From an uncultured Oscillospiraceae bacterium (lineage in GTDB: Bacteria > Bacillota > Clostridia > Oscillospirales > Oscillospiraceae), in the NCBI GenBank assembly GCA_958426425.1, contig CATZYY010000003.1, forward strand, positions 1 through 57,818: 57,818 nucleotides of DNA. Reading direction: 5' to 3'. Position 1 is the stretch's first letter. Every line of letters begins with the position of its first letter. Below are positions 25,699 through 33,836 of this stretch, piece by piece. The notes below the pieces were generated by a model that saw only the letters and a list, made by a program, of their open reading frames with translations, was not told the DNA's origin and searched no databases. The translations under genes and the position numbers were made by a program.

Positions 25699-25767
25699 AG
25701 GATAACTTCATACAGCATAAAATGGAAATTAGAATTTTTTTGAAAACCTATAATGAATTGATTATAT
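25699..25767 (-). promoter_or_regulatory. LysR-type regulatory box and -10 of the CoA ligase gene
   Basis: GAAATTAGAA (25725-25734), 13 nt, CTATAATGAAT (25748-25758), 4 nt, TATAT (25763-25767). A weak minus-strand -10 (TATCCT, 25699-25704) lies 20 nt away. It matches the other two copies in order and spacing. Confidence 0.72.
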
Positions 25768-25779
25768 TTTAGTGGCAAC

Positions 25780-25944
25780 TTAATACCTGTTTCCCAAAAA
25801 CTCGCAATATTCTGTAAGCCATTGAATAAAAGCATCTAATGATTTGGGGTGATTTACAAGAAAAGAAACGTAGTAAGTAAATTGTAGCTCAGAATCCCGG
25901 AGTGGAATGTATACACCAGACTCATATTTGTGAAACGCTTCGTT
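25780..25944 (-). pseudogene. C-terminal remnant of a LysR-type regulator
   Basis: About 50 codons in one minus-strand frame read HPYNEAFHKYESGVY, IPLRDSELQFTYYVSF and LVNHPKSLDAFIQWL, then end at a TAA at 25780-25782. This is the typical end of a LysR substrate-binding domain. Everything N-terminal is missing: the sequence switches at about 25944 into a plus-strand amidohydrolase remnant. Its AT content is higher than the flanks. Confidence 0.65.
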
Positions 25945-26384
25945 ATATGGATGAGCACCACGATGAGGTTGGAATCGTCCCCACGCTCTCTGTGACTTAT
26001 GGTCTCGCTGCCCCAGAACGGACAGATATCATCGCTGTCCGGGTCCGTAAACTTCTGGAAGAGATTTGTGAATGCCTGAAAAATGCTTATCGTCACAATG
26101 TCCAGATAGGCTGGGGAACGGATATTCGGATGACGGAGTATCGTGCCCATCCTGAGTTGGAATTCAGGCTCCGGAAAGAATTGCTGGAATTTAAGGATGC
26201 TGATATCATCCGGCAGGCCACCATCAACTCCGCAAAGCTGATGAGAATGGACCAAGAGATCGGTTCCCTCAAGGTTGGAAAAATGGCGGATTTGATTGTT
26301 GTGGATGGAGATCCTTCCTCTGATATCTCTGTTATGTATAAAAAACCGCAGCACGTCATCAAAAGCGGCCGGATTGTTCGATAA
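25941..26384 (+). pseudogene. C-terminal remnant of an imidazolonepropionase-like amidohydrolase
   Basis: About 148 codons match the C-terminal third of metal-dependent amidohydrolases: VGIVPTLSVTYG, VQIGWGTDIRMTEYRAHPELEFR, ATINSAKLMRMDQEIGSLKVGKMADLIVVDGDP and HVIKSGRIVR. The N-terminal HxH metal site and most of the barrel are absent, so it cannot be an active enzyme. The junction with the LysR remnant looks like a deletion scar. The flavoprotein gene starts 24 nt after its stop, so the two were probably once one operon. Confidence 0.75.
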
Positions 26385-26408
26385 CTCCGTGCCAGGGAGG
26401 CGATATAT

Positions 26409-26966
26409 ATGAAAAAGATCCTTTTCATCACCACGACCCCTACTGTTGGAGGAAACGGGGATACGCTAATCCATACCGCTATGGAAGAGGCTGCAAGACA
26501 GGGGACTGAAATTCAGCAGGTCGTCACTAGGGATCTGAACATCCATCCCTGCAAGGCATGCTATGGTTGCCGTGAAACCGGTGTCTGTGTCCAAAAGGAT
26601 GATTTTACCTCGGTTTTGTCTTTGCTCCATACGTGTGACGGAATCATTGCTGAAGCACCTATCTACTATAACTGCATGGCGGCTCAAGCTTTGACTGTTA
26701 TCAATAGGCTGTGCTGCACCTTTGCCTGCAAGACTTATCAAATCGGTCCGCAGAAAAAGGTCGGTGTGTTGTTGACCTGCACGGGCTCATCTGTTGAAGA
26801 GATGAAGCATCATGTAGACCTGATCCTGACTCTGCCTAGTATTCGGCGTTCCGTAAAGCAGTTCCGCACAGAAGTCTTTACGCAATGCGTTTCTCACACG
26901 ACATGCCGAGACAATGATGCATATTTAGACCGCGCACGTGATATTGCACGTTGGGTCGCAGAATAA
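26409..26966 (+). CDS. Flavodoxin-fold NAD(P)H:FMN oxidoreductase with Cys4 motif
   Basis: 185 residues. It has the NADPH-dependent FMN reductase fold with the N-terminal KKILFITTTPTVGGNGDTL phosphate loop. The segment CKACYGCRETGVC (C-x2-C-x2-C-x5-C) matches the compact motif of iron-sulfur flavoproteins, so a 4Fe-4S cluster next to FMN is possible. It is cytoplasmic. It has a GGGAGGC site and precedes the M20 amidohydrolase by 53 nt. Two paralogs with the same motif occur at 29.8-30.4 and 38.3-38.8 kb. Confidence 0.85.
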   Translation: MKKILFITTTPTVGGNGDTLIHTAMEEAARQGTEIQQVVTRDLNIHPCKACYGCRETGVCVQKDDFTSVLSLLHTCDGIIAEAPIYYNCMAAQALTVINRLCCTFACKTYQIGPQKKVGVLLTCTGSSVEEMKHHVDLILTLPSIRRSVKQFRTEVFTQCVSHTTCRDNDAYLDRARDIARWVAE

Positions 26967-27019
26967 ACAAAATCGTAAAAATGTGGCAGCACACCGCAGA
27001 AAAAGAGGAGGTATTTCGT

Positions 27020-28402
27020 ATGGAAAAGAACAGAATGAATCCATGGATTGCAGAGTGGTATCAGCGGTATGAAAAAGAAGCCATGGCATTGATGCGGGAC
27101 ATTTGGGAGCATCCGGAGATTGGTCTGGACACGCCTTACGCCGCCAGAGCTACTGCGGAGTTCGCCAAGCAGCACGGTTTTAAAGACGTCCAGCTACGCT
27201 GTGCAGAAGACTTTGAGAATCCGGATGCCCGGCCAAATTCCGTGATTGCCACATATGGAAGCGGAAAGCCTGTCATCGCGATTGTGGGAGAACTGGATGC
27301 TCTGCCCAATCTTGGTCAGAAGGACGTTCCTTACCGTGAGCCCGTAGAAGGCCCCGGACATGGCTGCGGTCACTGTCTGATGGCCGGTGGCGCTGCCGCA
27401 GCAGCTGCTGCCCTGCGCTATGCCATGGAAAAAGAGGGCCTGAAAGGGACACTAAAGTTCATTGAGGCTCCTGCGGAAGAAGGCGGTTCCGGCAAAGCCT
27501 ATCTCGCCAAGGACGGAGTGTTCAACGACCTGGATTTGGCCTTGATGTGGCACGCCGGGTATGACGATTTGGAATTTGATCCGCGTATCTCTCTGGCGGT
27601 CTTTGATGTGACATTCCACTTTACCGGGAAAGCCTCGCACGCTGCTGGAGCCCCTTGGCGTGGGCGGAGCGCATTAGATGCTGTACAGCTGATGAACATT
27701 GGCTGCGAGTTTCTTCGGGAGCATGTCCCTACAGGATCCTATATACACTATGCGATTGAAAACGGCAACTTTGCTGCCAACATCGTTCCTGATAATGCCA
27801 GCGTCAAATACATGTTCCGCTCCAGAAGCGGCATCGGAGAGGCCGAAGATCTGTTCAACCGTGCCATGAAAGTCGCTCAGGGTGCCGCAATGATGACGGA
27901 AACTACCGTTGAACATAAAATCAACACTGTAATTCCGGACCTGGTTCCCAATCTTCCTCTGTGCAAGTTCATGTACGAAGTTGCACAAGAGATTCCTCCT
28001 CTAGAATATTCCAAAGAAGATTATACCTTTGGGCGCGAACTATACAAAAGTCTCTTTGATAAGGACGCTCCCGAAGATGACAGCCAGGTAATTCCATCTG
28101 GTATATTCCCCTTCCGAGGAGGTCCCGATGGTGTCCATATGGCCACAACTGACGCTTCTCACATGAGCTATATCTGTCCGACCTTTCACAATATGGGGCT
28201 AGGTATGTTGAAGAATGCTCCCGGACATCATTGGGGCGTTACTTGTACGTCCGGAACGGCCATTGGCCAGAAAGCCGGCATCTATGGATATAAGATCCTC
28301 GCTCAAGGCGCTTTTGAAATTTTCAAAGACCCCTCTATTCTGATTCCGTTCAAGGAGTATCAGGAATCGTTGCATCTGCCCATTCTAAAAGAATATGTTT
28401 AA
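27020..28402 (+). CDS. M20 family amidohydrolase (AbgB-like)
   Basis: 460 residues. A di-metal peptidase/amidohydrolase of the AbgB type, which cleaves N-acyl or aminobenzoyl amino-acid amides. Metal-site segments are VGELDALPNLGQ, GPGHGCGHCLMAGGAAAAAAAL, IEAPAEEGGSGKAYLAKDGVF and the lid-domain GKASHAAGAPWRGRSALDAV. A C-terminal His in APGHHWGVTC completes the pattern. The start is the ATG at 27020 with a perfect AGGAGG site; the longer frame upstream overlaps the flavoprotein end. A terminator follows at 28420. Confidence 0.92.
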   Translation: MEKNRMNPWIAEWYQRYEKEAMALMRDIWEHPEIGLDTPYAARATAEFAKQHGFKDVQLRCAEDFENPDARPNSVIATYGSGKPVIAIVGELDALPNLGQKDVPYREPVEGPGHGCGHCLMAGGAAAAAAALRYAMEKEGLKGTLKFIEAPAEEGGSGKAYLAKDGVFNDLDLALMWHAGYDDLEFDPRISLAVFDVTFHFTGKASHAAGAPWRGRSALDAVQLMNIGCEFLREHVPTGSYIHYAIENGNFAANIVPDNASVKYMFRSRSGIGEAEDLFNRAMKVAQGAAMMTETTVEHKINTVIPDLVPNLPLCKFMYEVAQEIPPLEYSKEDYTFGRELYKSLFDKDAPEDDSQVIPSGIFPFRGGPDGVHMATTDASHMSYICPTFHNMGLGMLKNAPGHHWGVTCTSGTAIGQKAGIYGYKILAQGAFEIFKDPSILIPFKEYQESLHLPILKEYV

Positions 28403-28419
28403 CTCTTTATGAGCAAACC

Positions 28420-28450
28420 CCGGGGCCGGTATATCCGGCCCCGGTCTTTT
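28420..28450 (+). terminator. Terminator of the flavoprotein-amidohydrolase operon
   Basis: Perfect 10-bp stem CCGGGGCCGG (28420-28429) with 28435-28444, then TCTTTT. The remaining 139 nt to the next gene hold a TTCTGCT/AGCAGAA hairpin (about 28504-28522) and a 14-bp palindrome CGTTTTATAAAACG (28529-28542) but no gene. Confidence 0.8.
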
Positions 28451-28589
28451 AGTATTCCATACATCTGTATCATTTTCCGACGTCGTCACTGAATGAGATG
28501 GCATTTCTGCTTAGGGAGCAGAAAAACTCGTTTTATAAAACGCAAAAGAGGCGATATATCTGTAAGGAAATATTCTTAGAATCTGCCGG

Positions 28590-29756
28590 TTAAAGGCACT
28601 CCATCAGGATGTCATAGACATCATCGTGGGTCAGCTGGCAGGGGCCGTTCGGCAACAGGTTGGTGCTGTCCGCCACCTGCCGCAGCAGGGCCGGGGTGAT
28701 CTCCGCCTTGGAGCGGAGCTGGGATAGCTTGGTGGGCAGACCGCACTCCTGGATGAAAGCCTCCAAAGCCAGAATGCCCTTCTTGGCCGCCTGATTGTCA
28801 TCATCGTCTGAGACATCCCAGACGCTTCGGGCAAACTGGGCAAACTTCTCCAGAGAGTCCTTCACGATGTGCCGGTAGTAGACAGGGTGGAGCACCGCCA
28901 GCCCCTGTCCGTGGTTACAGTCGGTGTAGGCCCCCAGCTGGTGTTCCATCTGGTGGCACTCAAAATCGGTCAGGCGGCCCACCTTCAGGATGCCGTTCTC
29001 CGCCATGGCGGAGGTCCACATGAGATTGCTCCGGGCGGTATAGTCGTTGATATCCTTCAAAAGCGTCCGCATATTGACAACGGTGCTGCGCATGATGGCC
29101 AGAGCCACCTCGTCGGAGACGTTGTCTCGGTCAGACCGGCCGAAGTAAGTCTCCATGGCGTGACTCAGGGTATCGAACGCGCCGGAGAGTACCTGCATCC
29201 GGGGCAGGCTCAGAGTGTACATCGGGTCCAGGATGGCGAATTGTGGGGCGGTGGCGAACATACCGCCCTTGATCTTGACTTCCTCGTTGGTGATGACGGC
29301 GCCGCCATTCATCTCCGCGCCGGTACCAGAGGCGGTGACCATCGCCCCCAGGGGGATGGGCGTGGCCGCAGGAGCCTTATGCTGGACCATTTCCAGATTC
29401 CATAGGTCCTCGTCAGTGACGGCCTGTGCGCATACGATCTTGCAGCAGTCCACTACGCTGCCGCCACCCACCGCCAGCACCAGGTCGATTTGGTGCTCCC
29501 GGGCCAGCTTCGCCCCCTCCTGCACCTTGGCATAGGTGGGGTTGGACATGATGCCGGTGAACTCGGTAACAGTCTTACCGGCAGCCTGCAGGATACCGAT
29601 AAGCTCCTCATAGACGCCGTTTTTCTTGATGGACCCGCCACCATAGGCCAGCAGCACATTGGGGCCGTAGGCAGCCAGAATGCCAGGCAGGTGCTGCCCC
29701 GCCGCGCCTTTGCCGAAATAGACTTTGGTGGGATATTCATAGACGAAATTTTCCAT
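28590..29756 (-). CDS. Iron-type alcohol dehydrogenase (BDH/YqhD-like)
   Basis: 388 residues. NADPH-preferring members reduce aldehydes to alcohols. The Rossmann region has AYGGGSIKKNGVYEE and VGGGSVVDCCK. All four metal ligands are present: Asp and His in FDTLSHAMETYF, and the two His in CHQMEHQLGAYTDCNHGQG. The ATG at 29754-29756 has AAGGAGTG upstream. It is the last gene of the eight-gene operon that begins with the SDR at 35.8 kb. The enzyme-like gene at 41.9-43.0 kb is a distant paralog that has lost these ligands. Confidence 0.93.
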   Translation of the reverse strand: MENFVYEYPTKVYFGKGAAGQHLPGILAAYGPNVLLAYGGGSIKKNGVYEELIGILQAAGKTVTEFTGIMSNPTYAKVQEGAKLAREHQIDLVLAVGGGSVVDCCKIVCAQAVTDEDLWNLEMVQHKAPAATPIPLGAMVTASGTGAEMNGGAVITNEEVKIKGGMFATAPQFAILDPMYTLSLPRMQVLSGAFDTLSHAMETYFGRSDRDNVSDEVALAIMRSTVVNMRTLLKDINDYTARSNLMWTSAMAENGILKVGRLTDFECHQMEHQLGAYTDCNHGQGLAVLHPVYYRHIVKDSLEKFAQFARSVWDVSDDDDNQAAKKGILALEAFIQECGLPTKLSQLRSKAEITPALLRQVADSTNLLPNGPCQLTHDDVYDILMECL

Positions 29757-29789
29757 AAGAATCACTCCTTTTGCACAAATTCTTCTTTT

Positions 29790-30422
29790 TTACCGGATAA
29801 AATTGGTGTGGATGGAGTCCTCCCGCTGGGGGACTTCCACTCCCTGCGCCTGGGCCGTCTGACAGCACTTGAGGAAATAGGCCATATTCCGGCCCAGAGT
29901 GCGCATGGTCTGCATCCCCTCCAGGTCCTGTCGTACCTCCTCCGGCGTGGTGCCGTGAACCATGTTCCAGTAGCTGGAGGTGATGATAGGCATTTGCATC
30001 AGGCCGAAATACTTGTTGATCTGGTCCCAAGTAGCCGTGGCGCCCGCCCGCCGGGCAGAAATCACCGCGGCAGCTGGTTTAAGGTAAAACCGGCTGCCGC
30101 CGCCATTCAGATCGGCGTAAAAGGCCCGGTCCAAGAAGGACGTAAGTGCCCCGGCGGCCCCGGCCCAATGGACCGGGGAGCCGAACACGAAGCCATCATA
30201 GTCTCCTGCAATCTCCAGAAAGTCGTTGACGGAGTCTTGGAACACACAGCGGTTTAGCTCGGCGCACTTGTGGCAGGCGATGCAACCGGACAGGGGACGG
30301 TTCCCGATCCAGATTACATCCGTGTCCACGCCGCAGGTGTTCAGCGCATCACCCACCTCGCACAAAGCGGTGTAGGTGCATCCCTCCCGGTGGGGACTGC
30401 CGTTGACCAACAATACTTTCAT
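29790..30422 (-). CDS. Flavodoxin-fold NAD(P)H:FMN oxidoreductase with Cys4 motif
   Basis: 210 residues, cytoplasmic. MKVLLVNGSPHREGCTYTAL is the FMN phosphate loop. CIACHKCAELNRC is a C-x2-C-x2-C-x5-C cluster motif like that of iron-sulfur flavoproteins. FVFGSPVHWAGAAGALTSFLDRAFY is the dimer/flavin-contact segment. It lies between the SLH-flavodoxin (15 nt upstream) and the iron-type alcohol dehydrogenase (33 nt downstream). It could feed electrons from NAD(P)H into the flavin pool of this island; that role is inferred. Confidence 0.85.
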   Translation of the reverse strand: MKVLLVNGSPHREGCTYTALCEVGDALNTCGVDTDVIWIGNRPLSGCIACHKCAELNRCVFQDSVNDFLEIAGDYDGFVFGSPVHWAGAAGALTSFLDRAFYADLNGGGSRFYLKPAAAVISARRAGATATWDQINKYFGLMQMPIITSSYWNMVHGTTPEEVRQDLEGMQTMRTLGRNMAYFLKCCQTAQAQGVEVPQREDSIHTNFIR

Positions 30423-30437
30423 CAAAACCGCTTCCTT

Positions 30438-31577
30438 TTACAGATCCAAACCTTCCACCCACGTCTGGACGTCGGCAGCCGAAGCGCCGGAACGGAACCG
30501 CTGGCCCTCCAGCCAGTTGCCGGTGCCAGCAAGCTCCGAAAGCCGCTGCCCGCTCTCCCCAATGCCGGAGCTGGAGGAGGTGCAGAAGGGGATTACCGTC
30601 TTGCCGGTGAAGTCGTTTTCCTCCACGAAACCCTCCACGGGCCAGGCGGCGTCATACCACCAAATGGGATAGCCAATAAACACCACATCGTAGTCCGCCC
30701 AGTTCTCCGGGGTGTAGGTGACCAGTTCCGTGTCTCGCTCTTCCGGATTCTCGTACTCATACACCACCCGGCTGTTCTCGTCTGTCCAGTTCAGGTCTTC
30801 GGATGTGTAAGGATCGGCAGGGGTAATCTCGAATAAATCGCCGCCGGTGGCCTGTGCGATATCATTTGCAACACCTTCAGTATTGCCGGTGGCGGAGAAG
30901 TAAGCCACCAGCACTCGGGGTTCATCGGAAGGCTCCGGGGTCTCCCCGGTATCCGCGCCCATCAGCTCCAGATACCGGTGGAGGATCACCGCCGCCTGGG
31001 CCCGGGTGGCACGGCCATTGGGGTCAAATCGGTTGCCGTCCCGGCCGGAAATGACGCCGACGTCCCGGGCCCAGTCCACCGCCGTGACGGCGTAGGAGGC
31101 GATGGTGCTCTCGTCGGCGTAGTCATTGCCTACCTCCGCCGAAGGGCTGCCGGCATAGCGCCACAGGATGGCGGCCAGCTGCTGGCGGGTGATGGGATCG
31201 TTGGGCCGGAAAGTGCCGTCAGCATAGCCGGTGACGACGCCATTGGCGGAGGCCCACCGGACGGCATCGGCGTAGTAGGCGGTCCCAGCTACGTCGGAGT
31301 AGACAGTACCACCGGAAGCCGCAGGGCTACCCGCCGCCCGATACAAAATGGCAGCAATCTGTCCCCGGCTGGTGGTACCGTCAGGGCTGAAAGTGGTGGC
31401 ACTGGTGCCGTTCATGATGCCATTGTCCCGGACATAGACGGCAGAGTCTGCGAACCAGTCGTCCGCGTCCACATCGGAAAAGCCGGTGTCCTCCGCGGCG
31501 GCAAAGGCCGTAACGCTGAAGCTGCACGTCAGGATGAGGGCCAGAAGCAGGGCCCCGAAACGCTTGTAGGTTTTCAT
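30438..31577 (-). CDS. Secreted cell-wall flavodoxin: three SLH domains plus flavodoxin
   Basis: 379 residues in this order: Sec signal peptide (1-27, FGALLLALILTCSFSVTAFAAA), three S-layer-homology domains (about 32-85, 92-145 and 150-207; repeats of FxDVxxxxWFADSVxYVxxNGI type), a short acidic linker, and a flavodoxin domain (222-379). That domain has the FMN loop YFSATGNTEGVA and the conserved GYPIWWYDAAWP and VIPFCTSSSSGIG. SLH domains bind secondary wall polymers, so the flavodoxin would sit outside the cell. Flavodoxins are normally cytoplasmic, so this layout is unusual. Sec export unfolds proteins, so FMN would have to be bound outside. Its flavodoxin domain is close to the lipoprotein at 38.9 kb. 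Confidence 0.92.
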   Translation of the reverse strand: MKTYKRFGALLLALILTCSFSVTAFAAAEDTGFSDVDADDWFADSAVYVRDNGIMNGTSATTFSPDGTTSRGQIAAILYRAAGSPAASGGTVYSDVAGTAYYADAVRWASANGVVTGYADGTFRPNDPITRQQLAAILWRYAGSPSAEVGNDYADESTIASYAVTAVDWARDVGVISGRDGNRFDPNGRATRAQAAVILHRYLELMGADTGETPEPSDEPRVLVAYFSATGNTEGVANDIAQATGGDLFEITPADPYTSEDLNWTDENSRVVYEYENPEERDTELVTYTPENWADYDVVFIGYPIWWYDAAWPVEGFVEENDFTGKTVIPFCTSSSSGIGESGQRLSELAGTGNWLEGQRFRSGASAADVQTWVEGLDL

Positions 31578-31609
31578 GGGAAAATCCTCCTAACAATTAA
31601 ATATTGAAA

Positions 31610-32461
31610 TCAAACCTTCCGCACCAAGCTGGCCAGCATCTCCACCACAGCGGGGTCCCGGTGGTTAAAGAAAGAACTGACGCCGGTGTCCAAGGCGGTG
31701 ATGGCGTTCATGTCCCCCTGGGACAAGGTAAAATCGAACACATCGAAGTTCTGCTCCATCCGTTCCTTTTTGGTGCTCTTAGGGATGCACACAATGCCCC
31801 GCTGGATCTGCCAGCGCAGTACCACCTGGGCCACACTCTTGCCGTACTTGGCCCCGATGGCGGTCAGGGTCTCATTGTGGAACAGGTCGTTGTGGCCCTC
31901 GGCAAAGGGGGCCCAGCTCTGCATCTGGACGCCCCTGGACTTCATGTAGTCCTGGGCCTTCTGCTGCTGGAAGAATACGTTGCACTCCACCTGGTTCACC
32001 GCCGGGGGCATCTCGTTGAAGGCAATCAGGTCCGCCAGCCTGTCCGGGTAGAAGCTGCATACGCCGATGGCCCGGATGCGGCCCTCCTTGCACAGTTCCG
32101 TCATGGCCCGCCAGGCCCCGTAGTAGTCGCCCAAGGGCTGGTGGATCAGGTACAGGTCCAGGTAGTCCAGGCCCAGCCTGTCCAGGGATTTCTGGAAGGC
32201 TGCCTTGGCCCCCTCGAAGCTGGTGTCGGAGATCCACAGCTTGGTGGTGATGAATAGGTCCTCCCGGGACACGCCGCACGCCCTGACGGCCTTGCCCACG
32301 GCCTCCTCGTTGCCGTAGGAGGCAGCGGTGTCAATGAGGCGGTAGCCCACGTCGATGGCGTCCCGCACCGCCCGCTCACACTCCGCGATGTCTTTGATCT
32401 GATAGGTGCCGAAGCCCAGCTGGGGCATTGTCACACCGTTGTTTAAGGTCACATAGTCCAT
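31610..32461 (-). CDS. Aldo/keto reductase (2,5-diketogluconate reductase-like)
   Basis: 283 residues, cytoplasmic TIM barrel. The AKR tetrad is complete: Asp and Tyr in LIDTAASYGNE, Lys in ITTKLWIS and His in YLIHQPLGDYY. The NADPH-binding end has IPKSTKKERMEQNFDVFDF. It lies 21 nt after the cupin gene and 32 nt before the SLH-flavodoxin. Substrate is unknown. Confidence 0.92.
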   Translation of the reverse strand: MDYVTLNNGVTMPQLGFGTYQIKDIAECERAVRDAIDVGYRLIDTAASYGNEEAVGKAVRACGVSREDLFITTKLWISDTSFEGAKAAFQKSLDRLGLDYLDLYLIHQPLGDYYGAWRAMTELCKEGRIRAIGVCSFYPDRLADLIAFNEMPPAVNQVECNVFFQQQKAQDYMKSRGVQMQSWAPFAEGHNDLFHNETLTAIGAKYGKSVAQVVLRWQIQRGIVCIPKSTKKERMEQNFDVFDFTLSQGDMNAITALDTGVSSFFNHRDPAVVEMLASLVRKV

Positions 32462-32482
32462 AAAAATGCCCTCCGCTTCTTG

Positions 32483-32881
32483 TTACTTCAATTTTTGATA
32501 GTCCGCCTCATCCACGGCCTCCAGCCATTCCGCTTTGGAGCCGGGAATGGAGATGGCCACATGGGCGAACCAGCTGTCCGGGGCCGCCCCGTGCCAGTGC
32601 TTCACCTCCGGGGGGATGCTCACCACATCGCCGGGGCGCAGCTCCCGGGCGGGCTGGCCCCACTCCTGGTAGTACCCCCGCCCGGCGGTACACAGCAGGA
32701 TCTGCCCACCGTTGTGGTGGATGTGCCAGTTGTTCCGGCAGCCCGGCTCAAAGGTCACGTTGGAAACGGAGACGCCGCCCTCATTGCTCAGGGGGGCGAG
32801 ATAGCTGGCTCCGCTGAAATACTGGCCCATCACCGTGTTGGGGCCTCCCTGGGGAAAGAGGTTCTGGAATGTTTCGCTCAT
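32483..32881 (-). CDS. Cupin-domain protein (carboxymuconolactone/AKR-associated type)
   Basis: 132 residues from the ATG at 32879-32881 (MSETFQNLF). Metal-ligand pattern: NNWHIHHNGGQILLCTAGRGYY with two or three His, then PPEVKHWHGA with a His in the second motif. Cupins of this type often sit beside aldo/keto reductases and alcohol dehydrogenases in gut Firmicutes. Function is not established. It is flanked by two AKR genes at 13 and 21 nt. Confidence 0.87.
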   Translation of the reverse strand: MSETFQNLFPQGGPNTVMGQYFSGASYLAPLSNEGGVSVSNVTFEPGCRNNWHIHHNGGQILLCTAGRGYYQEWGQPARELRPGDVVSIPPEVKHWHGAAPDSWFAHVAISIPGSKAEWLEAVDEADYQKLK

Positions 32882-32894
32882 TGCCCTCACCGCC

Positions 32895-33740
32895 TTACTT
32901 CTGCCCGTCCACATCGGGGACCATCTCCGCGTACTTCTTCAGCATCTCGGGAGTGCTGTGGTAGTAGCGCTGCTTCTTGTCCATGGTACTGATCTCCGCC
33001 ATCTCCCCGTCGGTGAGGGCGAAGTCGAACAGGTCCAGGTTGGCCTTGATGTGCTCCGGATTCTTGGAGCCGGGGATCACAATATTGCCGCTCTGGATGT
33101 GCCAGCGGAGGATGATCTGGGAGTTGCTCTTGCCGTACTTCTTGGCAAGCTCCGTAAACAGGGGCTCCTCCCGCAGAGCCTTGTCGCCGTGGCCCAGGGG
33201 ATACCAGGCCTGGATGACCATGCCCTCCTTGGCCAGGAACATCTTCAGCTCCTTCTCCTGGGAATAGGGATGTACCTCCGTCTGGAGGACGGCGGGCTTC
33301 ACCTCACAGATGTCCAGGATCTCCCGGATCTGCTCCGGGGTGAAGTTGGACAGGCCGATGGCCCGCACCTTGCCCTCCTTGTAGGCCTTCTCCATCAGCT
33401 GGTACCCGGCAATATAGTTGCCGGCAGGCTGGTGGATCAGCAGCAGGTCGATGTAGTCGGTACCCAGCCGCTCCAGGGTCTTGTCCACCGCGTCCGCCTG
33501 CTCGTAGAAGCTGGGCCACAGCTTGGTCTCCAGGAAGATGTCCTTCCGTGCCACGCCGGACTTTTTGATGGCCCGGCCCACAGCTTTCTCGTTTACGTAG
33601 GCATTGGCGGTGTCGATGAGGCGGTAGCCGCTCTCCAGGGCGCTGAGGACGGAGGCCTCCGCCTCGTCGGGAGTCAGCAGGAAGGTGCCGATGCCCGCCA
33701 TAGGCATTTTCACGCCGTTGTTCAGAGTCGCGTATTCCAT
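32895..33740 (-). CDS. Aldo/keto reductase
   Basis: 281 residues from the ATG at 33738-33740 (MEYATLNNGVKMP), with AAAGGATG upstream. Tetrad residues: Asp/Tyr in LIDTANAYVNE, Lys in LETKLWPS and His in LLIHQPAGNY. The coenzyme segment is IPGSKNPEHIKANLDLFDF. It is related to, but clearly distinct from, the AKR at 31.6 kb, so the two probably differ in substrate. Part of the SDR-to-iron-ADH operon. Confidence 0.92.
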   Translation of the reverse strand: MEYATLNNGVKMPMAGIGTFLLTPDEAEASVLSALESGYRLIDTANAYVNEKAVGRAIKKSGVARKDIFLETKLWPSFYEQADAVDKTLERLGTDYIDLLLIHQPAGNYIAGYQLMEKAYKEGKVRAIGLSNFTPEQIREILDICEVKPAVLQTEVHPYSQEKELKMFLAKEGMVIQAWYPLGHGDKALREEPLFTELAKKYGKSNSQIILRWHIQSGNIVIPGSKNPEHIKANLDLFDFALTDGEMAEISTMDKKQRYYHSTPEMLKKYAEMVPDVDGQK

Positions 33741-33836
33741 ACAAAACATCCTTTCTGAATGGTCCGAATTTTTTTGTGCTCCCGTCTCCCGCAGGGCGCG
33801 GAAACACAGCTCTCTCTTGTGAGCCTGAATAAAAAA

